This document shows positions 38,087 through 50,000 of a stretch of 64,000 nucleotides of DNA, piece by piece. The notes beneath the pieces are model-generated. The model did not search any database. It was not told the origin of the DNA and was given only the letters and a program-made list of their open reading frames with translations. The stretch comes from Symbiodinium natans (lineage: Eukaryota; Sar; Dinophyceae; Suessiales; Symbiodiniaceae). The stretch covers positions 972,501 through 1,036,500 of the forward strand of contig CAJNDS010002091.1 in NCBI GenBank assembly GCA_905221605.1. The letters run 5' to 3'. Numbering within the stretch: the first letter of the stretch is position 1; every line of letters begins with the position of its first letter. The translations under genes and the position numbers were made by a program.

Positions 38087-41000
38087 CTGCCAGAGGACCA
38101 GAAAATCAAAGGGTAGTTACATGATCCTAAACCCTAAACCCTAAACCCTAACCCTAAACCCTAAACCCTAAACCCTAAACCCTAAACCCTAAACCCTAAA
38201 CCCTAAACCCTAAACCCTAAACCCTAAACCCTAAACCCTAAACCCTAAACCCTAAACCCTAAACCCTAAACCCTAAACCCAATCAAGCCCAAGGGCTCTG
38301 TAACCCAAGGGTCCCTAAAGGAAACACGAGCACCAAAGAAACTGGGCTTGGGGTTTAGGGCTTATCCGTGGCTCGTAACAACCCTAGACTAGACCCCAAA
38401 ACCCAAACGACCCTTAGACCTCAAACCCTAAACCCTATGCAATCCTGAGACTCTAAACCCTAGAGAACACCTAGACCCCAAACCCTAAACCCTATGCAAT
38501 CCTTAGACTCTAAACCTTAAACAAGCCTTAGACCCTAAACCCTAAACCCTAAACCCTAAATCCTGAAACCTTGGCCATGGGACCGCCTTCCCAGGGATAC
38601 TCGAATTTATGGTGGCGTAATCCAGCCTGTGGAGCTGCTATGACAGTTCGCATGTACGCAGCTTGCCAGTCCGCAGGCAGGGATGGTTTAGGTTTAGGGT
38701 ATAGGGTTTAGGGTTTAGGGTTTAGGGTTTAGGGTTTAGGGTTTAGGGTTTAGGGTTTAGGGTTTAGGGTTTAGGGTTTAGGGTTTAGGGTTTAGGGTTT
38801 AGGGAGGAAGGGCCAGACATGCTTGTTGCCAGCCAAACCAGGGCCTGGTGCACACATTGCCTCGCCTGAAGACTCCCGACACCCCCTCTATGCAAGTCGA
38901 AGGCGGGCTTAGAGCGGGCCACGTTAAGAAGCTTAAGCCTCTGCCAGCGGGTGCTGGGAAAGACACGTTGAAGGGTGCGGATGCGGAAATCGAAGCAAGA
39001 TTCGTGGTGAAGGACACGCTCTGCCAGCAGGTCCAACGCAGGCCCGGGCTCAGAGAAGCGCTGTTGCAAGCGCCGGGCCTCAGACCCTAAACCGTAAACA
39101 ACCCTTAGGCCCATGACCTCCGGCCCCTCCACCAGCTTGCCGACCGCCATCCCCAGAGTAGTTTAGGGTTTAGGGTTTGGGGTTTAGGGTTTGGGGTTTA
39201 GGGTTTAGGGTTCAGGGTTTAAGCCCACCGAAACAGACAGGGTTTGGGGCTTATAAGATCTAGGTTTATGGGGTCTAGGGTTCAGGGTTTAGGGTTTAGG
39301 GTTCAGGGTTTCGGGGCTTAGGGTTTAGGGTTTGGAGGGTTTAGGGGGTTTTTTGCGGTTTGGAGGGTTTGGAGGGTTTAGGGGGTTTGGAGGGTTTGCA
39401 GGGTTTTGCGGGTTTAAGGGGTTAGGGGGGTTTGGGGGATTTAGGGGGTTTAGTGGGTTTAGGGGGTTAAGGGGGCTTAGCGGCCCTGGGCCAACAACCC
39501 TAAACCATAAACCCTAAACCCCTTTTTGGGGTGACCTGTACTACAGTGGGAATCCAGATAATACTGCAAACCCTAAACCCTAAACCCTAGACCCCAAACC
39601 CTAAACCCTAAACCCCTAAACCCCTAAACCCTAAACCCTAAACTTAAGATACAGCTTGACAAAGAATAGCTCGAACTCTAGACGGGCAAAGTCTCACGCC
39701 ATGCACTTAATAAACGGCTTACGGTTTGGGGAGGGCTTAGGGAACCAGGAACCCTAAACCCCTAAACCGCTAAACCCCTAAACCCCTAAACCCCTAAACC
39801 CCTAAACCCCTAAACCCCTAAACCCCTAAACCCCTAAAACCCCTAAACCCCTCAGGGGTTTACGGAGTGGCGCGTTTGGGGGGGCGGGGGGGGATTGGGT
39901 GTTTGAGGGGCTTAGGGCTGAGGGTTTCGGACGTTGGGGATTTAGGGTTTAGGGTTTCGGGTTTTGGGTTCAGGGCTCAGGGCTCAGGGCTGTAGGTTTT
40001 AGGAAACCCTAAACCCTAAACCCTAAACCCTAAACCCTAAACCCTAAACCCTAAACCCTAAACCCTGGATGGGCGGGGGGGGGGAGGGTTTGGGGTTGAA
40101 GGTGTTGGGTCGGCCGTCCTCCTGCAGCTGGAGCGACTGCATCATGTTGTACCTGCAGCTTGCTGGGTTTTGGGGTTTGGGGTTTAGGGTTTAGGGTTTA
40201 GGGTTTAGGGTTGAGGGTTTAGGGTTTAGGTTTTAGGTTTTGGGGTTAAGGTTTGGGGTTTAAGGTTAAGGGCGTAGGCGCGGGGATTGCGTCAAGACGC
40301 TTTTCCCCCTGTGTATATCAGCAGTGACCACCCTAGGTACTTGTAGTTTATACCTCCTATCTGCAGTTCCACTTATGCCGAAAACAGGGTTAAATTTTAG
40401 GGTTCAGCGCTAGGGATTAAGTTGCCCTGAAAGGTTTAGGGTTTAGGACTTAGGGCTTAGGGTTTAGGGTTTAGGGTTTAGGGTCTGGGGTTTAGGGTTT
40501 AGGGTTTAGGGTGTAGGGTTTAGGGTTTAGGGTGTAGGGTGTAGGGTGTAGGGTTTAGGGTTTAGGGTTTAGGTTTAGGGTTTAGGGTTTAGGCCCAGCG
40601 TTCCAAACTTAACTAAACCTAAACCTGCACCCTAAACCCTTCAAACCCCTCAACCCTCTAACCCCCACTTAAGGTAACTATACGTAAAAGTACTTACAAG
40701 CCCAAGTAAGGTACTTACAACCCTACCTACCAAGTGCCCCGATCCTCCAAGTAAGCCCTGAAGCGTCAAACCTAGGTTGCCCGGCAACCTGGGATTAAAA
40801 AGGGTGCCCAACCCTCAGCTCCCTCAGCCCCAAGCCTTTAGCCCAGTCATCCTTTGACCCCCTAAACCCTAAACCCTACAAACCCCAAGAACCATATAAA
40901 CCCTTTAAACCCTAAAAACCTAAACATTTTTACCTAAACATTTTTAAATCCCTGAAAAGCCCTAAAGCCTATATGCCCTAAGCGCAACAGACCCTGTTCA

Positions 41001-44000
41001 ACCCTAGAAACCCCCTGAACCCTGCAAACCCTGTTAACCCTGCAAACCCTACAGAGCCAAGAAATCCTGTAACCCTACAAAACCTATACACCCTGTAAAC
41101 CCTATAAACCCGATGAGCCCTATGAACCTTGTGAACCCTGCAAAACCCTATAAACCCTGAAAGCCCTATAAAACCCGATGATCCATGCCATCGTCGATCT
41201 CCATTCCATCCAGATCCCACGGTTCGAGGGCTCCACATCGGATAGGACTGGAGGTGAACCCTTTGCCCGAAACCCTCTAAACCTTTTAAACCCGAAACGC
41301 CCTAAACCCTGAACCCTGAAGTTCTGAATCTAGACCCTAAACCCGAAAACCCTCTGAACCCTTTAAACTCTCTAAACCCTTTACATTTTCTAAAGTATTT
41401 AAACTCCCTTAAATTCTAATTAAGCCCTAAACCCTAAACCCGACAGCCCGAAATCTAAGCCCTCAACCCTAAATACCTCTAAACCCTCAACCGAAAAAAC
41501 CTAAACCCTCAGCCATAAGCCCTAGGCCCTAAACCCTAGACCCCAAAACCCTCTAAACCTTAAACCCTAAACCCCCTCAACCCCCTAAACCCCATAAGCC
41601 CTAAGCCCTGAAACCCCCGTACGATAAACCCTAAACCCTAAACCCTAAACCCTAAACCCTAAACCCTAAACCCTAAACCCTAAACCCTAAACCCTAAACC
41701 CTAAACCCTAAACCCTAAACCCTAAACCCTAAACCCTAAACCCTAAACCCTAAACCCTCACCAAGAGAAGCACCCTAAACCCAAAGCCCGGCGGCTTGAT
41801 GAAGCGCGGGGCCGTCTTCGAGTCGTGGACCTTACCGGTTTATGGTCTAGGGTCTAGGGTTTAGGTTTAGGGTCTAGGGTCTAGGGTCTACGGTCTAGGG
41901 TCTAGGGTTTAGGGTTTAGGGTTTAGGGTTTGGGTTTAGGGTTTAGGGTTTAGGGTTTCGGGTTTTCGGTTTCGGGTTTAGGGTTTAGGGTTTAGGGTTT
42001 AGGGTTTAGGGTTTTAGGGTTTAGGGTTGAGGGTTTGGGGTTTAGGGTTTAGGGTTAGGGTTTCGGGTTTCGGGGTTCGGGTTTCGGGTTTGGGGTTGGG
42101 GTTTCGGGTTTTAGGGGGTTTAGGTTTAGGGTTTAGGGTTTAGGGTTTAGGGTTTTTAGGGTTTAGGGTTTAGGGTTTAGGGTTTAGGGTTTAGGGTTTA
42201 GGGTTTAGGGTTTAGGGTTTAGGGTTTAGGGTTTAGGGTTTAGGGTTTAGGGTTTAGGGTTTAGGGTTTACGGTTTACGGTTTACGGTTTACGGTTTAGG
42301 GTTTAGAGCCGAGGGCTTCCTTTTGTAGTGCTATTATGGAATGAGGCACCCCAAAAAACATACTAAGTAAGGCTTTTGGGGTCGCTAAGCACCGAAGATC
42401 ATAATCGTACTACAAATGGACCTTGATGAAGAGCCCCCTGCAGCGAACGCAAACACGTAATCCTGTTTCTATCTGACAAGTACTCTAAACCCTAAACCCT
42501 AAACCCTCAACCCTAAACCCCAAACTTCCCTAAACCCTAAACCCTCAACCCTCAACCCTAAACCCGAAACCCTAAACCGCAGCAGACCCCAATTCTGACT
42601 CTGACCCGCTGAGTCGTGCACCCACCTGCTCAGTGGTCCCACGAACTCAGAGGCCTGAAGCGTTCTCGTTTCGAGGTTTAGGGTGTAGGGTTTAGGGTTT
42701 AGGGTTTAGGGTTTAGGGTTTAGGGTTTAGGGTTTAGGGTTTCGGGTTTCGGGTTTCGGGTTTCGGGTTTAGGGTTTAGGGTTTAGGGTTTAGGGTTTAG
42801 GGTTTAGGGTTTAGGGTTTAGGGTTTAGGGTTTAGGGTCAGCGTTTAGGGTTTAGGGTTTAGGGCTTGCTGCAGGGTCCGAAACACTACTTGGGTTCATA
42901 GTTCTCGAGTCAGTTGAGGTATGCGACCCGAATATGTGTGCCAAAAGTCCTTACATACTCAGTGTTTAAATTGCCTTGCATGTTCATGTAAGGATTGCAA
43001 TCTTCTTCCCAAAAAAAGCTGGGGCACATCCTCTTTTCAAGAATGAGCTGGGGCTGGTTTTTCGGGGCATCGCTCAACCCTGCAACCCTAAACCCTGAAC
43101 CCTGAACCCTAAACCCTAAACCCTAAACCCAACTGCACCAAAGCACTACACCCGAAACCTCTAGGGGGTTTAGGGGGTTTAGGGGGTTTAGGGAGTTTAG
43201 GGGTTTTGGGGGGTTTTGGGGTTTGGGGGGTTTAGGGCGCTTAGGGGTTAGCATTGGAGGTCTCTGTGGATTGGGGTCCACATGTTCAGGAATGGCCGCC
43301 CAAAACAGGGAACAGGGGTACTTTTGGGCTTTTAGCGTGAAAGAACCCTAAACCCCAAACCCTAAACCCTAAACCCTTTTTTGAGCTTCCTGGCAGCAAA
43401 ACCAAACTTGCCTCTGTAGTGAGGGTTTAGGGCTTTTGGGGTCCTAGTGGCTTTGGGTTTGGGGGCAAACTCTCAAAGTCCCAAGCCCTAAACCCGTGAA
43501 CCCTCAACCCTAAACCCTAAACCCTAAACCCCAAGCCCTAACCCTAAACCCTAAGCCCTCAACCCTGAAGCCCTAAACTCTACACCCCTAAACCTCTAAC
43601 CCCTAAACCCTAAACCCTAAACCCTAAACCCTAAACCCTAAACCCAAACTGCGCCTCGATGTAGCCCGAGCCGTCTGAATCTATCATCCTGGGTGTTGGC
43701 AGGGTGCGAGGTTTAGGGGTCTAGGGGCTTAGGGTTTCGGGTTTAGGGGTTTAGGGCTTTGGGTTTTGGGTTTAGGGGTTTAGGGGTTTAGGGGTTAGGG
43801 GCTTAGGGTTCGGGGCTCGAGGGTCTGGATGTTAGAACTCTTGGAATCGCGGCTGCAGAGGGAGCAAACACTTCATTGCGGCCTCATCAGAGCAATGGCT
43901 CACAGGAAGGCATGAAGAACCTCTAAACCCTAAGCCCTACCTCCAGGACGTCGTTGATCGGGCCGGAGACGTCGAGGTCCACGCCGGTACTGCTCTGCGG

Positions 44001-47000
44001 CTGGCACGCCACATGCCGCCCCTGGTTGGTCAGTCCTGTCCGCCGAGTCGCGATGGAGCGACGCGAAGAGGAGGTTCGGCACCAAAATGTGGTCGAAGCG
44101 GGCGTCGGCCAAAAGCGAGGCGTGCGCCGCGACCAACCTCTCCCTCACCGGCATAGGAAGCGCCGCAACGAGGGTAAGGGCGGCATCCGGCGTCGAGGTC
44201 GCCATGGTGATGGCGGTGATCAGCTCGTCGATGGGGAAGCCGGACATGGGGTCCCCAAACCCCAAACCCCAAACCCTAAACCCTAAACCCTAAGCCCTAA
44301 ACCCTAAGCCCTAAGCCCTAATCTCAAGAAGTACCTGCCTTCCTGCAACTGGCCGACAATCCCCTGCCGTTGAAAATGTGAAAACCCTGTAAGACTGTAA
44401 ACCCTGAAGCCTAAACCCTAAACCCTGAACCTTAAACCCTAAACCCTAAACCCTAAACCCGAAACGAGGGTTCCAGGATGCTCCAGGGCCAAGGTGGGCC
44501 GAGCAACGCAAACAGCTGCTGCAGGTCGTGCTCGTCGATGTCCATGACCCGGAGCCTCATGTGTCTTCGGTTTAGGGTTTAGGGTTTAGGGTTTAGGGTT
44601 TAGGCTTTAGGGTTTAGGGCTTAGGGCTTAGGGTTTAGGGTTTAGGGTTTAGCGGCTTCCGAAATTAGGGGTACCTTATTGGGGCCCTTACTATAAGGGA
44701 ATCCTAGTATTTTGGGGGGTTTCTATTGAAGGTTCATGGTACTTGCTAACCAAGTAGTAATTGCACTTACAAGCCAATCATAACCATGTTCGGGCAATTA
44801 AGGGGCGTATAAGTGGAATATAAGTACAGCTATAAATCATGATTAAGTACCACGAACCTCCAAGTATTTCATGGTTGGGGATGGGTGGTTGAGGGAACGT
44901 GTTTGAGGTATCGGGATGAGGGGTTCTCAAGGGAGGGGGTTTCAAGGCTACCTACCCCCCTGGAAGCCCCCTTCGCTTAAGAACCCTAAACCCTAAACCC
45001 CAAACCCTAAACCCCAAGCCCTAAACCCTAAACCCTAAACCCTAAACCCTAAACCCTAAACCCTAAACCCCAAACCCCAAACCCTAAACCCTAAACCCTA
45101 AACCCTAAACATACAACACCTCATCGAAGCCTTCCTGTGCTCTACACATTTGGCCCGGCCTGCTCTGGAAGGCGGAGTCCGTTCTCGCTCCTGCGAATGC
45201 TAGGGTTTAGGGTTTAGGGTTTAGGGTTTAGGGTTTAGGGTTTAGGGTTTAGGGTTTAGGGTTTAGGGTTTAGGGTTTAGGGTTTAGGGTTTAGGGTTTA
45301 GGGTTTAGGGTTTAGGGTTTAGGGTTTAGGGTTTAGGGTTTAGGGTTTAGGGTTTGGGCTTTAGGGTTTAGGGTTTAGGGTTTAGGGTTTAGGGTTTAGG
45401 GTTTAGGCTTTAGGCTTTAGGGTTTAGGGTTTAGGGTTTAGGGTTTAGGGTTTAGAACGCGAAGAAGACCGATTTTTCGTGCGACCCCTCTTGCTTCTGC
45501 CTCTTAACTTCTGCCAATGTTCTTCCGAGATTTTGAGCCTAGGGTTTAGCTTGGGATGTTCCCACTTAAACTAGCGGCCCTTTATTAGAGATTTTAATCT
45601 AGTTCATGGTTGGGATAGCATTAAAATTTAAAATGTTATTCCTTATTGGGTTTAAGTACCCTTAAAAATGTAAAATGTTACCCAACTATGACCAAGTAAT
45701 AGGGGGGGTACGAGAATCCCTATTGAGAGCTAGTACAAGGGGGAGCATCCCAGGGTTTCGCAATTCAGGTTTCTCGTAGAACCCTAAACCCTAAACCCTA
45801 AACCCTAAACCCTAAACCGAGGGAGCCTTAGGGAGTAGCGGGGGACCCAGGGTTGCATACCCCAAAAAACACCCCTCCCTTAAGAACCCTATCATTTCTG
45901 GTCTTGGGTTTAGAACTTATAAAGGCCAGTGGCCTCTTTATCTGTTGCCCTAATTAATACCTTAATATAGCCCCTAGATACCTAAGAAGAACCCGTAAAT
46001 ATACGCCCTGTAATTACAATAGAAACCCTACTTAAAGAGACCACCAACCCATATAAGTTTAGATCAATCAGAGCACGCCCAGCCCAAGCCATCCAACACC
46101 CTAAAACCCTCAAGCGCGTAGGCTAGACCCCCACCCATAAACGTGCAATAGACCCTAGACCCTAAACCCTAAACCCTAAACCCCAAAACCCCAAACCCTA
46201 TACCCTACACCACCTTACACCCTAAACCTTTAAGCTTTAACCCTAAACCCTAAACCCTACACCTTACACCCTTCACCCTTCACCCTTCACCCTAAACCCT
46301 AAACCCTAAACCCTAAACCCTAAACCCTAAACCCTAAACCTCTATCTGGTTGCTGCTCGAATCCTTCGACCAGGTCGTCTAGCGTCAGCTGACCGGATCC
46401 ATTTCGGTCAATGCGGTCAAACCTGTTCGTTGGCGTAGCTTCAGGTTAGATGGTCTAGGGTTTAGGGTTTATAGGGTTTATAGGGTTTATAGGGCTTATA
46501 GGGCTTAAAGGGTTTATAGGGCTTCTAGGGTTTATCGGGTTTATAGGGTTTATAGGGGTTTATAGGGTTGAGGGTTTAGGGTTGCTCGTTGGCTTGGCTT
46601 AAGGTCAGCGGGTTTAGGGCTGAGAAATTCGGGATCTCGAGCTTCGGGCTCGCAGTTTATGATTCAGCGCTTCTGGTTTAGGGTTTAGGGTTAAGGGTTT
46701 AGGGTTTAGGGTTGAGGGTTTTGGGTGTAGGGTTCAGGGTTCAGGGCTTAGGGTTTAGGGTTTAGGGTTGAGGGTTAAGAGTTTAGGGTTTAGGGTTTGG
46801 GGTTTAGGGTCCAGGGCCACGGCAAATCCTTCCAGCCCGAAACTCCACAAGTTACTCTCAACCTGTTGCTTGTAAACCTTCAACCCTAAACTCTAAACCC
46901 TAAACCCTAAACCCTAAACCCTAAACCCTGTACCCTAAACCCTAAACATGGGATCCTGTGCTATTCCCGCATGAATTCACCAGCCTTGGGCTCATAAAGT

Positions 47001-50000
47001 GAGGCTAAAGAGCCTCAAGCTGGGCATCTCCCAACATTAAGGCACCCCTGTTATCTCCCGGCCACCCAGGACTCCTCTTTCGCGACCCAAAACCAGATTT
47101 TCGGACCCTGAGCCCTACAACACTACAACCCTACAACCCTACAACCTTCTAACCTTCTACAAACCCTACAACCCTACAACCCTACAACCCTACAGCCCTA
47201 CAACTACAACCCTACAACCTTCTACAAACCCTACAACCCTACAGCCCTACAACCCTACAACCCTACAACCCTAAACCCCAAGCCCCTCAAATGAACCCTC
47301 GGACCAAGGAGCAGTTTTTGCAGCTCCTTCCGGTCATACTCCACATCGTCATTCATCTCCTACGGCAACGGTTTCGGCGGCTTTGAGCGCTAGAGGCTGG
47401 GCTGTAGGGTGGTCTAGGGTTTAAGGTCTAGGGTTTAGGGTTTAGGGATGTCTAGGGTTTAGGGTTTAGGGCTTGGGGTTTAGGGTTTAGGGTTTAGGGT
47501 TTAGGGTTTAGGGTTTAGGGTTTAGGGTTTAGGGTTTAGGGTTTAGGGTTTAGGGTTTAGGGTTTAGGGTTTAGGGGCTAAGGTGCTAAAGCACCCAAGG
47601 AGCCCTGAATTGCTAACCCACGGCCCTTGACCCTGAACACCCTAAACCCTAAACCCTAAACCCTAAACCCTAAACCCTAAAGCCCTAAGCCCTAAACCTG
47701 GGGGCCATCCATTCACTCGTTCCCATTTCAACCTGGCGTGGTCTCCTAGGCCTTTGAGCTTCTGCTCGGCTTAGGGTTTAGGGTTTAGGGTTTAGGGTTT
47801 AGGGTTTAGGGTTTAGGGTTTAGGGTTTAGGGTTTTGGGGTTTAGGGTTTAGGGTTTAGGGTTTAGGGCAACCCATGACACACCCTAAACCCGGTTCCAG
47901 ACGTAAGGACCCATGCCACAAGGGCCCTTGGTACCTGAAGTTAAGATCTTGCAGCCCAGATCACCCCAGAACCCTAAATCCTAAACCTGAAACCCTACAC
48001 CCTAAACCCTTAGCCCGGGGACAGGGAGCTGAAAACGTGCGACGGCCTTACACCCCTGAGCCCGTCAAGGCTCCCCAAAACCCCCCAAAGCCTGAACCCC
48101 TCAACCCCTAAGCCTAAAATCGAAAACCCCTTAGCACCCTAAGAACAATAAGAAAAGAACCTGAGGAAAGAACCCTACAAAAGAACCCTAAGAAAGAACC
48201 CCAAGAAAGAACTCCAAGAACCCTAAACCCTAGGCCCTAAAAACAAAACCCTAAACCCTAAACCCTAAGAACTCCAAGAACCCGAAAACCCGTCAAAAAG
48301 ACAACAAATTCGAAAGCCCTCCAAGCCCCAGTCCGCCCTACCCAGATCACCCCAGAACCCTAAGCCCTGAACCCTAAACCCTAGACCCTAGACCCTAAAC
48401 CCTAAACCCTCAACCTCAACCCTAAACCCTAAACCCTAAACCCTAAACCCTAAACCCTAAACCCTAAACCCTGGCCCTGGCCTCGGCCAGGTCGTCGAAC
48501 TCATTGGACCTGGCCTCTGCGAACGTGTCGACGATCCTCGCTTAGGGTTTAGGGTTTGGGGTTTAGGGTTTAGGGTTTAGGGTTTAGGGTTTAGGGTTTA
48601 GGGTTTAGGGTTTAGGGTTTAGGGTTTAGGGTTTAGGGTTTAGGGTTTAGGGTTTAGGGTTTAGGGTTTAGGGTTTAGGGTTTGGCGTATAAGGTTTGGC
48701 GTTTGGACACTTTAGAGTTTGAGGCTTAGGATGCATGGTCCATGGCGCATGTTACGGTAGGTACTACTAGTATTGCTTCTCTTGTTACTGCTGCTACTAG
48801 CGCTTCGTGGTGTTACTGGGAGCTTTACACCCCAAGGCCTAAGTTGCCCATCAGAGCCTCAGATCAGACAAGTCGCACAGCGACAATGAGATTGAGCACG
48901 CCGAAGACGAGTGTCAAAGAGGAGCCCACGAAAATGATGGCTGTCTCCTTAGCTCTGTAGCCAAGGCAAAATAGGATTCAAAATGTGCCCGGGGAATGAA
49001 TGTAAGAAATGCACGAAAAGAGAGAACGAAGTGAGTTGCAGGTGGCTTTGTGGACGGCAGGGTTTGGTTCCGAGTCTAAACCCTAAACCCTCAACCGTTT
49101 GCACCACTGAACCATTCGCCAGTTCTGCAGTTTCTGAGCAAATGGATAGCGTACCCAACGTTCGCCTAAATGCAGCCCCGCCTAAACCTTAAAGTCGAAA
49201 CCCTAGAACCCTAAACCCTAAACCCCACCCACCTGAGCCCTAAACCCTAAACCCTAAAGTCCTAACAAGCTCCAAGTCCCCAACTACTGCTGGGGTCTAA
49301 GACTCAAGGTTGAAGGGCTTAGGGTTTAGGGTTTAGGGTTTAGGGTTTAGGGTATAGGGTTTAGGGTATAGGGTATAGGGTATAGGGTATAGGGTATAGG
49401 GTTTAGGGTTTAGGGTTTAGGGTTTAGGGGTAGGGTTAGGGTTTAGGGTTTAGGGTTTAGGGTTTAGGGTTTAGGGTTTAGGGTTTAGGGTTTAGGGTTT
49501 AGGGTTTAGGGTTTAGGGTTTAGGGTTTAGGGTTTAGGGTTTAGGGTTTAGGGTTTAGGGTTTAGGGTTTAGGGGAACCTTGCTCCTGTTTAGGGCGACG
49601 AGTCTGGCTTAGGGTGCTTTATGTGGTACATTGTATGAAAGACATCTTTATCTACACGAATACTGTATATAACAGAAAATACATACTGTATAATGCATGG
49701 TGATGTACAATACTCAGAATTTGATATATGCTGTAAATGCTGTATGCTATGTTCAATATCTTTACGTATTAAATCTACTATGTTTTCTATGTGCATTAAA
49801 AATATTCTGCGGTGTATATTACGTCGTGTACCTTGCAGATGTATGTGTATTTATATATATATATATATAGAAAGAGAGAGATGCGTATATACAAACAGAT
49901 ATATAGACAGGCATATACATGCATACGCTTACGTTTCGAAAAGATTGTACATCCATTTTCTTCTACAAATACAATATACAACATGTAATGTAACATACAT

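Noticed and set aside
39643-39715. Cytochrome P450 haem-binding region (KCMA-stop-DFARLEFELFF)
   Set aside because: The cysteine part is followed by TGA and lies before the best acceptor; the remaining FA..E pattern alone is too weak.
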